From: Dirofilaria immitis
Lineage: Eukaryota; Nematoda; Chromadorea; Rhabditida; Onchocercidae
Length of the DNA: 64,000 nucleotides
Assembly: GCA_024305405.1 (NCBI GenBank)
Contig: JAKNDB010000109.1
Coordinates: forward strand, 4,030,001-4,094,000
Reading direction: 5' to 3'
Shown: positions 1 through 12,546 of the stretch, in pieces
How positions within the stretch are numbered: position 1 is the first letter of the stretch
How the letters are laid out: every line of letters begins with the position of its first letter
The notes under the pieces: model-generated
What the model was told of the DNA's origin: nothing
The model's database searches: none
The model's input: only the letters and a program-made list of their open reading frames with translations
Made by a program: the position numbers and the translations under genes

Positions 1-1002
1 AAAAAATAACTTGAACAGTTCAAAATCTCTCGTTGAATCTCAAATTCAAACCAAAAATAAATGAGGAACTTCCATTTTATTACAATTTCTTCTTGAAAAT
101 GAAAAATTTTGTTAAATTTCTTCAGGATTTCGTATTACTTATATACGGAACTGTAATAAAGGATACACGACGCATATAAGATTAAATGAGTAACGAAGAT
201 TGTTCGTTACGAAAATTGAAAAAACGATATGGGATAGAAAAAGAGAAATGAAAAATGAAAAAAGTTTACTCGTTACAGTAGCTTCCGCCTAATATCCATT
301 CTTGCGATTGGCATCGAAACAACGATTTAAAAATCAGATGATTCTTGACTGACTTTACATCATAAGGTATCGCTTGCTTCTAAACAAAATGCAAATAGTC
401 ATTGGCAATTTCGTGACTTTCAGATACTTCGCAGGCATATCAATTCGCTAGTCTCTTTATTTACATACCACTATCAATAATTTTTAACATCTCAGATCCT
501 ATTTTACGAGCCAAATGAATTGGGCATGTTCGTTAGCTGTGTTTTGGTATAGACTAAACATGTCCCTTAATATTTTCCATAAAAGTAATCATTTGTAAAT
601 ATTATAAGTTGCAACTTAGTGATTTGAAACGTTGTGGAAATCTAAAAAGTACATCAATCGTAAACTATCAAGCAGTGCTTGACTGCTAACCAGATTGAAC
701 ACTAGCGAATCGTACATTCTCGAAGTCTCTAATCCTAATTTTGTTTTGATTTTAGAATAGCAATAGCCATATAATAGTAATTATTAATAAATTTATTTCT
801 CATTATTATGATTTATGAGAAATCTATGACTGACGCATTTATTCATTTTTCAATTTGAAATCTAAAAATTTTTAAATTTCAATTTTTTCAAACTTAACAA
901 AAATCAATTTATTAGATAATAAAGTACATGTATATACGTTTAAGTGCATATGTATAATATCTTTTAATATTCCTTTGTACTATTCGAATTTGTCTTCAAG
1001 GT

Positions 1003-1051
1003 ATTTTGCCGAAATCAAAAAAAAACAAAATTTTGCCGAAATCAAAAAAAC
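1003..1051. repeat. Imperfect 27-bp direct repeat
   Basis: Two neighbouring copies share the core TTTTGCCGAAATCAAAAAAA. The first starts at 1003 and the second at 1030. They differ mainly in the length of the A run. This looks like a local tandem duplication in non-coding DNA. Confidence 0.8.
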
Positions 1052-4000
1052 ATTTTTTTTGCTTTAACCGTAGACTATGTTAGGCATTGGTGACATTCGA
1101 TACATTTGATTGTATCTTTAATTAGCAATATCCAGTTATTGTGTAGCGCAAACAACGATATTTCTATCTACTAGAAAACATTCAGACTTCTTTATTTGGT
1201 CATTTTTCGCTTTGGAGCAATCCGGAATATCAGTGCACTCTTCAAGTTTAACCAAATATTCATATTTGAATTCTTGATCGTTTGTTGAAACTGAATGAAG
1301 CAACAGAGTGAGGTTAGGATATGTTAGGATATGTGCGTATATAATTACGGTTATGATTGATAAAAACTTACGAAATTAATCTGCTATAAAAAAATTATGC
1401 TTCTTATTTTCTAATCATTTCATCAAAACAAATCTTAGTTATTTCTCAATCTGTTTCTTTCTATCTATCTATTAGGACTTTCCTTGCATCATTCAGTGAA
1501 TTAATAATCCAAATATTGGAGTTTGAATAAATCCAACAAAAATTCGTGGCAATATACACTTAATTCTACATAATTCTTTTGATTCCAACTCGATGCAGTT
1601 CAAAAATTGTGAGGTTTATGACAGGTAAATGTGATAATAATCTAATGATGCCTAAAGATTCAACTAAACGGAGAATTTAATTGTATTTTTCTTTCTATAA
1701 TTGTATTCTGCTTCGCCAGTTCCTGTACCAAAAATGATTTAGAATCCAGAATATTATCACCGATGACTATTTTTTAAAGACTGCCCTAAATATCACTGAA
1801 ATGCTAATAGAGATTATCGAAAAAAAGCCTGCAAAAATCCCGTCCGTTTATTTTTCACTTCAGAGAAACCAGACTAAAAATCCATCGTTTTTCAATGCAG
1901 ATTCTCAAAAGTAAAATTAAAAAGATAATTTAATTAAATTAATAAACCAAAAGTTAAATAACTGGCAAATTCTTAATAATCGCTTCAATTTTATGGTATT
2001 AAAACTAATCAATATTAAAACTACCAACATTATTTCTGAAAAAAAAATTTGAAATAAGAAATGCAATACAATAATTTACCATTACTTTTGTGGATACTTC
2101 TCCCACACAAATAAATTATGCGATTTGTACCGGATGCTCCTGCACTAAGTTAATAAATGCATCTTTTACAGAAATGCGATTACATCAAGCCTAATGTTCT
2201 AGAAAATGCTTCACGCTACTAATTGCCAAATCCCTCGGTTCACTGGTTCAGCCATTAACAGTTTCGATTACTTACCTTCTTCATCTCATCAGTCATATTT
2301 CTTCAGCTTCTTTGAAGTTCAAGCAGAAACATACCTTGTCTTGTTTCGAAATTAACTTTTTCAGTCCTTGAATGAAGAAAACACAGGTGTATCCTGCATA
2401 AGACCTTCTAATCTTTATTTTATATCAATGCTTTTATTATTATTTCTATTTTAAGACATAACTAAAATAACATTAAGTAAAAATATGCTTTAAAAAGAAT
2501 ATATTATGGAAAAATATATATTTGAAAAAAGTAATATATATATATATATATACTTCAGTTAATTTTTACTGGAAGAAAATGAATTAAGAGTGCATACATA
2601 TGTGGATTTGGTTTTAGCCAGTTAAAAACTATTAAGAATCAAAGCGACACATTGATGGACCTGTCAAAGTAATATCGATGCCGTAGCACCATCAGCACCA
2701 AATATATTGTTTGTCATCATGAATATGCATTAACACTCAGTCGAAACATTTGTGTTTGCAATTAGGCATGCATCATTGGAAGGCAATAAATGTTGCTATG
2801 AATTCCGCTGTCTAATTCAAAAACAAAATAAAGTAAACATTAAAAATAATCCTTCCAGGATTATCGTATCCGAATAACTAAGGGTATAAAAGATGCTCGT
2901 AGTTTAGTTTAGGAGCGGATAGTATAACAGGAACTCAAACTGCAATAGAACTCCCATTTTCTGAACAAATTTAAATTCTTTTGTTTTGGTAGATATTTAT
3001 GCGTTGCAATATGTTACAAATTTTCAGTTAATTTTCGAATAATTTTATCAGTTTTTTATATTCAACTATAGAATTGATAAAAATAGATTTTTCAGGATAA
3101 ACGAAACTAATGTGAAATGTATTGTAATTGCTGAAAAAAAGGTCAAAAAAAAATCGAATCTTCGGATTAAACATCTGTAGCAACTATATGATTTGTCCGG
3201 GCTACTGGAATTGGATGGTGTATCCTTTTTTTTTCTTTCTATTCATTAAGCCAACCATTACTATATCTAATATTTTTACTTTTTGCTTTTTTTCTCCATT
3301 TTACTTCTATCGCATAAATTAACAAGGCATAATTCTGTCCAATTAGTTTTTGCATTTTTTATAAATAAAAGAAAATGTAGACTAATATCAAAGGATTGAA
3401 ATTTAAAAGCAAAAATCATATCACGATTTTTAAAAACCGAAATAGAAAGAGAAGAAAAATATCCTTGGTAGGATAAATATTCAACATAATTATGATTTGC
3501 ATGCCCACATACTTACCTTACAATAGCGTTCCATTATAAAACATTAATTCAGTACAATATAGAGAAAGAAAGATGTCTGATGTATGCAAAATAGTTTTTC
3601 TTTAACGATATATTCTTTCAATTGGTAACGATGCACTTCATAGAGATTTAAAAAAAAAAAAAAGAAAAATAAGAAATAATCAAAAGACTGCTTACTTTTT
3701 AATGGTAGCAATTGTAAGCATATGATACAATGCAAATACTTACGAAAATAAAACAAGAAATTAGGTGTATCGATGCAATTATATTAAGCATGAATTAAAC
3801 GTCTAGCATAATACTGGACCATAAAAGTCTATCAAGCAATAAATCATTAGCATCAATATAGAGAAAGAAAGATTAATTAATTAGACAGTAATGGACTCAT
3901 TTTGTTTGATCGTTTATCAGTCGAGTTCCAAGTCTGATTACTATAGCTTGAGCCAACATATGGCAATTAGTGAAGGCTAATGTCTAATATCCAAATGTCA

Positions 4001-7000
4001 TCCGAACAAAACTGAAAAATCGACATAATTGCCCTTATTAATTTATTAGATTACACCGTTTCACTACTGTTTAGAACACAAACTTTCTGGAATGATTACA
4101 CTACGATGTAAAATCTGTAATTTCTTAATCATCCAACCACAGCGAAAAGAAATATCTGTTGTAATTATCACATACAAAAACGAAATATTAGCATAGTCAA
4201 TTTATCTTATAGCAAGCGCTTGAAATGTCACAGATTTTCAAAAGATCAGATCTGCCGTATTTCAAAAACACTTTGTCAATACTTGAAATTAAATTAATCT
4301 TGAAATGTTTATTACACAAACAGTTCAATATAAATTTCTCTTGAAAATTTTCTAAAATTTTTTTACAAAAAAAAGACAAAAAGATGTAACAAAAGATGTA
4401 ACACTGTAATATTTTTCGCAAGTAATATTTTCAGCCAAAAAAAAAAACAAGATGATGTAGGTCCTAAAACAATATTCCCAAATTATATTTCAATGAAAAA
4501 AAAGGTCACAAAACATTTTCAAATAACCTATTTCTAAACATATTATTGATGGCAATAGATGAAACAGAGAAAAATATATTCCCGAAAAAGTTCTAACGAA
4601 AGTTAAGTTAGTTGCCGAGAATGAAGTTACTTAGAATAAGGAAGCAGAACCATGTGGGAAAACTGTTGGAAAATTATGTCTATAAAAAAGTAGTATTTGG
4701 GAGTAGCAGAAATGAAATAAGGAAAGTGTGAATAATGAACGAGAAATCACTGTTAAATTGTCGAATTTTATGTTTCATTTTTGATCAAAGATCAATGGAA
4801 CTTACAAACAAGCTAGTTCATTGTACGGATAGTGTCACTACTAGCATGAACTGATTACCAAGAGGTCACTATGGGAAATTTTCAATATGTTTAAAGTTCA
4901 TGAAATTACAAAGTACGAAAAATACAGATCGTTGAAGTATATAAATAAAAATTGAAGGACATCTTTCCGAAAAAAGATTCGGATATGCGCAAGAATAAGG
5001 AAAAATAGGACAGCAGAAAAAAAGTCCTCAACTTTTCCCATGAAACTAAGTTATGATGCCAGGATGAAATCATCATATCATAGAAGCAATATAATGATAA
5101 ATCATAGCATCAAATGATTCTTAACATCGACGGTATCCTACGGTTTCCATCAAAAATAATGATTTCCTTCAATATTTGAATAGGCTATGATGCATTATCC
5201 AGGATATCATAAAGCTCTTTTCTAATAAGACAATCAATACAGAAGCGATTACTCACAAAAACTGCATCTGATGGAAAACGAAAAAGCGTTATTCATCTAT
5301 ATATGATGTCAAGGAAGATGATCTTTTCATTTCACGTACTCGTTGCTATTGCAGTAAAGTAAACGTGCTATTCAGCAAGCTGCCTAAATAGTTCTAACAG
5401 TGACAGTAAATTCATTTCGAATGATACGATTAGACATAATATACTTAATTTCATACGACAAAATGATTTGATATGTACATTTCAAAGTGAATAACGAGAC
5501 ATCTTTTCTTTTCTTTTAGTACCTATAGTGATTGCTAGAGCACTGAGACTGATGGAGTCTTCCGAGATACCTTAAAATCAACAATCATCAAAGTCATTTA
5601 TTATATCCTTTTAAATTAGAAATAATTCAACCCAATATCTCTTAATTCAGTTTGCAGTTTACTGTGTGCAATGTGCTGCTTAATAAAGACGTTCAGTTTG
5701 ATGCACATTTCTTGGAATGGAATACACAATGAACCTGAAAGATCAAGAACCGTGTTAAATGATGTGACAGGTAGGTAAAGGGCGTATATTAGGACATTAC
5801 CTGGTCGATCGTGCGGACAAATCCCTGAAATTTCGTATTAGAAATGGGTCGGTCATCAAGTGTCCCTCAAAAATTCAGAGCTACTCGACCATCACCCCTC
5901 AGTGAGTCACTCCAAACAATCAACTTCAGAAGTCTAAATGACAAAAATTAAGCTGTTTTCGTTGTCAAATATTCCTGAAACATTACTGGCTGCCACCCAA
6001 CAATTTTGGCTTATTTCCATCTCTGATACACATAATAGATAAACAAACATATAGGTGATGATTGTATGTGCTTGCCTAGGTATCTTTTCAAAGTAAACTA
6101 TCTCACTTTCTCTTGTGTCTTTTTTCCCTTCCTCTAAGCTGCATGATGTCCATCTGTTCTTCACTTTCTTCTCTATTCGTGGCACTTTACCGCTATTGCT
6201 GACTCGTAGGGTACGTAGTCACTAAACCCATTAAACTCATGTCTAACGTTATATTCCTCCATGTACTTGTAACCGTCAAAAAGCGTTTGTGATAGTAAGA
6301 CTAGCTTACGTTTCTTAGTCTCCTTTGATTGCTATTTTTTCCTTTCTTGTTCTCTTACGTTAATGGATTTCGTTTGTTGCTTTTTTAATGTTTTGCTTAT
6401 ACGCATAAGTTACCTGTACCAGTTTACGCGTAGTGTTGCTTGTTAGCCACGCACACTTTTATATGTGCGTTGTTTCTTTGCAACTTTCGTACTCGTAGAA
6501 AAAAAAGAAAAACTACATCTGTGATTTTAACTCCTTTATCAGTACTAGTAAGAACTTGGGGAGAGATGGAGAGGACTGTTAGTTGCATGAAAATATTCAC
6601 CGCATTCCTGAGCAGTGTAAATTATGTAGAAATGTCTGATCTGATCCAGCAATTGAGCAGTGCTGCTTTTTATTAAGCATGGCCTGATGAAAAATTAGGA
6701 TTGTCTCTTTGTTGTTTTGAATTAGATAGAAAAATAATAAGGCCCGGGTTTAATGAACCAAGAGGACATATAATGTAATTCAACGAATCTCGCTTTGAAT
6801 TTCGAGGGCGAACAATAATCGCAAAATTGACTTTTTGTTCGTTTTTAATACATTTCAGGCGTAAGCTGAAAACGGTGTTGGAATCTTGTAATCCATAAGT
6901 TTCGATCCGAGAAGTCGAATTGTAATACTAAGTTCTTTCAATTGTAATGGTAAGTTGAAGTTTCCGTGTGTCATTATTTGCAGTTGTAATGATTGTTATA

Positions 7001-7492
7001 GCATGACATAGTAAATCTTTTGAGATTTCAATTTTTTTGTTTCACCATTTCTTTTCCTCACACTTAGGCATTTCTAGTTGTGTAAATGTAATTTGCCTAT
7101 GCTTCAGTTACCATTTCAGTAACCTTTACCCGTCTTTTTTGATATCGTTAGATTGGATTTAAATGATAAAAAGTAGCATCGTGTTTTTTTCTATGAAATA
7201 AATATGAGGCGCTCAGAATCTTCGTGTCTTAGTCTGTTTAATTTTTTTAATATATTAATTTCGGCAAATTGTAATTGACATTCAGCAACTGATTCCCAAT
7301 CATATTTAAATCCAACTCTTTCTGTTGTTTACTTTTTAGTTACCATTATAGCGTGCAGAGTTTTAGCGTTTAATTTATTGCAGTATTTTTTGTTTCTTAT
7401 GTGAAGTAAAGAAAGCTTTCCTTGCATTTTTAATGATTAAGAATTTTTGTTGTATGATCTTTCCTTTCTGTTTCTCCCAATTTCCTTTCCAG

Positions 7493-7561
7493 GGTTTTTG
7501 TCTCCATAGTGATCAGAAGATCGTGGTCTTACAATTGGTGTTCTGCGTCTTATAATTAAAG
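7493..7561 (+). other. Candidate non-coding 5' UTR exon
   Basis: A 69-base segment lies between a good acceptor (pyrimidine-rich tract ending TTTCCAG at 7492) and a good donor (AAAG|GTATGT at 7562). All three forward frames contain a stop, so it cannot be an internal coding exon. If real, it is an untranslated leader exon of the SMAD gene 2.2 kb downstream. Only the splice signals support it, and such pairs occur by chance in T-rich DNA. Confidence 0.2.
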
Positions 7562-9720
7562 GTATGTTTCAGTTGTTTTGCGTCTGATAATTTTTTTGAT
7601 ATATGTGTCTGAATCTTTGAGGAGTTAAAGAAGTCGGCATTGTTAAGTAGTTGCGATGTGAAAACGAAAATTCAGTATCTACTTATTTAAAATTTACTAA
7701 AACATTCTTGAGCGTCTTGTTAAGTAACTAATTTATGAAAAGAATTCAGATGACTTGGGCGTAGAGTAAAATTGCTTGAGTAGTATCGAATTGGTGACGA
7801 ATCTGTATTCATTTTATTTCTTGAAGTAGTGTTACACATTTATAATCTGCCAATTTGGAATAAAGAATTTGTCATTTTCCAATAAGATTGCAAGGCACTT
7901 ACGATATTTGATCAAATTCTTCTAAATATTCCGCTTTTGTTTATTTAAATATAGATGACATTAAAGAATTATCTGTCTATCCATTTAACGAATTGATTCA
8001 AGTTTGCTCAGCTCATCAAATCATTGCCATTATCGAAATTATGATCATAGTACTTCATTTTACTCATTTCTTATCCTTCCGCTTATTAGAAATCAATTAC
8101 CTTCGTGTGTAACCGAAACCTTCCATTAAACGGTTCATTTTTTACTCACACTTATCTCTATTTATCTCAACTTTCATTTTTTTTTAGTAATTAGAATTAT
8201 CTGAATTATGGTAACTATTAGTACAGTCACTGAATACAGCTGTCTTCGGATGGTGCATCAGAACCACACCATAATAGAGTTCTTCAAGACTAACTTTATT
8301 TGATTGTGATATCCAATACCAGCAGATGATTTGTGCATATTTAATGCATAAAGCGAATGGGAGTTTTTGAGGTTGAAAATAAGTGATGATTCACTAATGT
8401 GTAACGCTAAGTGCGCAAAGTTTTGCTGTAATCTGAAACTTTTGGTGGAAGCTTTTTATTTAATCTGTTGAAAGTTTTGCTAAATTAATTGAAGTGGCCT
8501 TCAAGTATTTTTTCTAGGCCGTTTATATTGTAACCGGTACTACAGTAGATTTTTAAATTATTCTAGTATAAATAGAAAAGGTAATATGATACCGAAACAG
8601 AAGATGGGACTGCTATATCATTGATTTGCAATGATCTATTATATAGTAATTGTTTCGAAAAAAGTTAGCTGTGAGACTGAGTTTTCGAATTCGTTTTAAT
8701 TTTTATAAATAAGTGATAGCGACACTAAATGATATATCTTACTATAACTATCATTTTATAACTACTTATGTAACAGCCAGATTTTTTCCATTTAATTCAT
8801 GTTTTCATTGCATGCTCTTTAACCCCATGTAAAGTACCTGTGCAACTTACTACAGCCTTAGAAACGGTGAATCTTCCGTTTGATCGATAGCCATGTAATT
8901 TCACTGTGTCAAAGGGAATCATTATGCATATATAAACATCTGCTTTGTTACATTTCTTTTTTAAAATACATCGTTATTTTCATATTTTAGTTTGCTTATC
9001 AGATTTTATAAAATTTCTGTAGATTTAAGATAAGTATATCTTCATAAGCGGGATAAAGAGAAGAGAAAAGGAAGAGATAATTAGTTGTGTAGGTTTTGGA
9101 TGTTGAGATGTGTGTATATGGTTTGTAAGCATCGTCATTTCCTTGTGCATACAACTTTTTCCTCACGGCCATATAGACTTATATAGCAGTAGTTGGCGGC
9201 TTTTCGCTCATCTCATTTACATTATTCTCCACAAATGTATGATTGCTCCCACAACTCGAAACCCCTTTCCGTTCTTAAAAAATATATTCTGTTGAAACTC
9301 ATCATATTTTCTGCTATATATTTCTTTATTGTGTGCTTGTTCTTCGTTATCCACTCCTAATTCCTCATGTTTTTTTCTGATTTAGAGACTTCATTAGAAG
9401 TTGTAGAGGAAGATGAAAAGAGAAGGTTCACATACTTTTTTTAAAATTTAAATACAAAGCATGGGTTAGCAGCTTTGCATGAAAAGATCTGCATTAAGAT
9501 TTCTTCAGGAAAGTACAATAGCAGGAGATTATAAGCAGAGTGCGCTATAATGGCTTTTTTCCTTATTTTGACCTGAAATAAAATGGTTCCTAATAGTGAC
9601 TTTGGATGCATTCATAGAATTTATGATTGACAATGATTTTGACAATAAATCGAAATTAAGAAATCCGTTAGTGTGTTGCGCCTCCTTTTTCGATCAAATT
9701 CTTCTGAATAAAAAGTCTAT

Positions 9721-9730
9721 CTTTTCTGAG
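9721..9730 (+). promoter_or_regulatory. Candidate trans-splice acceptor of the SMAD gene
   Basis: The pyrimidine-rich stretch ending CTTTTCTGAG lies 50 bases before the chosen ATG (9781) and looks like a spliced-leader acceptor. An out-of-frame ATG at 9738 falls between the two. This assignment is a guess from sequence shape. Confidence 0.3.
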
Positions 9731-9780
9731 TTGTGAAATGAAAGAACAAGTACACAATTATTTGAGAACTTGGAATTTGA

Positions 9781-12264
9781 ATGGATTTGTTGACTCGTGG
9801 CAACAACGAGACAAAGTCGTATTTGCATGAAAAGATGTGTGGCACACCGTCATCCTCTTCTAATTGCTACCCAAATAAGACAATCGCAGCTCAAAAGACT
9901 TGGCATCTGCTTACCACAGTTGAAGTCGAAGATCCGGGACAGCAGTCTTCGTCTACTCCAATGGATTATCAGGAACAAATGAGTAAGCATATTATGTTTT
10001 GCAAATTATATAAGAATTTAAATTGGTTTCCCATTAAAATCTTTAATTAAGTGCAAGATCAGCAATTTTGTTATCCTGTAAAGCACTGAAAATATTAGTG
10101 GTACTTTAGGTGAAACAACTGCCAATGCTCAGGCGAAAACTGAACCTGAAACGATGGGCTCAATTTATTATTTTGGTGCCAACAATCAGCTATTGAACTG
10201 CACTGTTAATGCTGCTTGTGAGCGTTCTGGTCAGTCGCTACAAGAATTGGGCACACCTATGCAAGATGTAAGCTTTTAGAATATTTTTATGCGTCCGGTG
10301 AACTTTGTCATTCGTAATCTTTTTTCTTTATTCATTGCTTTTATTAGCTGCATCAACAAGAAAGAGATGTTATACAAGGCCGGTCACCATGTACGTCAAC
10401 ACTGTCGCATTTGCCAATTGGGCAGGGGAATTGCATCTCTTACGCTACACAACAAGGAACACCGATAAGTGGAAGTATGTTGTATTGTTTTCAAATATTA
10501 GATTGATGTTGTACGTTTTGAACTAAGATTACTAAGATCTTCGATCATTCTTTCTCTAAATGGTAACACTTTTATTCTAGGGATATGTGTACATGAATGT
10601 ACGTCGACTCACATTACCAACTTTCACAATTATTGTTTTTATTTGCTAGTGAGATTTCAGTAACTACCATTTAAACTTGTTAAATGTAGAATGCTTTATT
10701 TATACAAATCAAATGTTTAGATTCAAGTTACTCTTTACCACCTCACAATGTCTCCGTATCCGATAATAGTCAAAATTCGCTTGCTCAGATATTGTACTTG
10801 AGAAGTCAGAGACCACGGATACAACCTCATATTCGACCCAAGGTAAAATAAATCTTATTTCTTTGTTTGTAAGCGTTAGTTTTTGTTTATCTTCTACAGA
10901 AACATTTCTGAACAATCAATTCTTCGAAAATTAATCAATTTCAGCCATCGGATGTTGCAGTCAATGTGAAAGATTATCCACCTGCGGCACCAGTACCTGA
11001 AGCATGGTGCCATGCTTATTACTATGAACTTAATCAACGAGTTCGCTTTATAACATTAGCTTTTATCTATCCGAAGAAAAAAATTTTTCTCTCAAAAATC
11101 AAACTTTGTTGATTAAGACTATCCATTTTCAAATCCATCTATTAGTTCTATGAGCATGTTTTGCAGTCCTTGAAAAGTGAATACACAGGTTGAATTTAGA
11201 TCGGTGAGCCTTTCAAAGGTGGCACTTCTCATGTCATTGTTGATGGTTTTGCGCACCATCTGAAGCAGAAAGGTTTTGTTTGGGAGCTTTGGCTAATGTT
11301 AATAGAAATCCTGGAGTTGTGAATGCTAGACGACAAATTGGTAAGCATTTGTTGTTTTGACTAACATTAATTCTCATCGTTGGAACATGCGAGATCCTTT
11401 TCAATTTTTCTGATTTTTGGGAAAGTTTAAAAAGTTAATTTATAGTGCGTTTTAAACTCAAAAAGGACAGCTGTCATTTGCTTTTCAGGACGTGGTGTTA
11501 GAATTTTTCGGCAGGATGAAGATGTTTACGCAGAATGTCTGAGTGAAGCACCAGTATTCATCCAAAGTCCTATACATGCTGTGAAATCTCATGATCACCC
11601 AGCAACCGTTTATAGACTGCCATCAGGTAGAAATGGAAGATTCATGCTATTTGATAAAATCTGGAATAATTTGAAGCTTTGCATATAATCATCTTCGAAG
11701 TATATGTGGTAGATTATGACATCTATAATTACGAATATTTCGGTGATCCCCATTTCAGTCCTCTTACTTGAACATGCGTGATCGTAATGTTTATGTAATC
11801 TATTGCAGGACATATTATGCAAGTTTTTGATAACGATTCATTTGAAACTTTGTTAGCTCAGTCAACGAGCCAAGGCTTTCATGCCGTCTATTCTCTGCAA
11901 GTATGTTTATTGTTTTTAATTAAAATTACCCTAGTTAGTGTAAGGCATGCAATACAAAAGATATATTATTAATTTTGATTTTTCTGATTATTTAATTGTT
12001 TGAAAATAAAACTTGCGGATATTTCTTGATCCTTAATCAACGAAATAGTGTTTGCAAAATATTATGATATACTGTGTTTGTTTCCAGAGAATGTGCCATA
12101 TGCGAATAAGTTTTGTGAAAGGATGGGGTGAGCAGTACAAGCGCCAAACGATAACATCAACGCCATGTTGGGTGGAAATTCATTTAGCCATACCGTTACA
12201 AAAGCTCGATCGTATCCTGAGCCAGATTCCAGGCCCCAATGATCCCATTCACAGTTTTACTTAA
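9781..12264 (+). CDS. Receptor-type SMAD, MH2 domain only (TGF-beta/activin type)
   Basis: Signal transducer expected to move from type I TGF-beta-family receptors to the nucleus. Nine exons: 9781-9982, 10110-10267, 10348-10474, 10721-10842, 10945-11040, 11200-11340, 11489-11626, 11809-11900, 12088-12264; about 417 residues. Residues 1-220 are a Ser/Gln/Asn-rich linker-like region. MH2 runs from about 223 to the end, with [52 protein letters not shown] and [11 protein letters not shown]. The L3 loop reads EQYKRQT; Thr at this place is typical of Smad2/3, where BMP Smads have Asp. The tail is HSFT instead of SSxS. No MH1 was found, as known for C. elegans DAF-14. An in-frame TGA stands directly before the ATG. 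One base is missing in the T run 11247-11250: VIVDGF and [11 protein letters not shown] lie in different frames, although splice phases on both sides agree. The donor of exon 5 (GTTCGC) is weak. DAF-8/DAF-14-like is the best guess. Confidence 0.92.
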
Positions 12265-12540
12265 ACCTTTTCATTATTTCATCCAATAATCCAAGGAGTT
12301 GTTTTCATTTTCCTATTGTGTATTTTTGCATTCTATTAGATTGCACCCGGTTTTTTAAATTAAGAAATGTGTCTTGCAGTTATAGTTGAATTTACAATTA
12401 TCATGAATTATATTCTTTTATATGTCTAGCCCCGTTTATGTCTTATTTTTTCCTCTCTTTATCTTTTTCTTTTTTTTTTTCGTAACCACAGCGACTTTTC
12501 GTATCCAGAGAGCGCTGAGTAAAGAAAGCGCTATACAGAC

Positions 12541-12546
12541 AATAAA
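12541..12546 (+). terminator. Poly(A) signal AATAAA of the SMAD gene
   Basis: A canonical AATAAA hexamer lies 277 bases after the SMAD stop codon, beyond a T-rich 3' UTR. Other signals nearer the stop were not evident. Confidence 0.5.

Larger units (their letters stand above)
1..9780. other. Gene-free left flank, AT-rich
   Basis: I see no supported coding exon here. The open frames are short, low-complexity and lack family resemblance. Contents worth naming: an imperfect 27-bp direct repeat at about 1003-1051; a short (TA)n tract near 2534-2550; several poly-A runs. From roughly 6.2 kb to 9.78 kb the + strand is visibly T-rich and carries many TTTCAG-like acceptors. That would fit 5' UTR introns or promoter of the + strand SMAD gene that follows, but this is inference. 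I looked here for an MH1 (DNA-binding) domain belonging to the SMAD and did not find one. Confidence 0.5.

Noticed and set aside
8216..8320. Short frame with VTISTV resembling the MH1 motif VTIP
   Set aside because: Only a few residues match, the Cys/His and RWPDL-like landmarks of MH1 are absent, and it ends quickly.
11200..11340. Programmed ribosomal frameshift in the SMAD MH2
   Set aside because: The site is a plain T run without a slippery heptamer plus structure, and similar one-base losses occur in five other genes of the window, so a sequence error is simpler.
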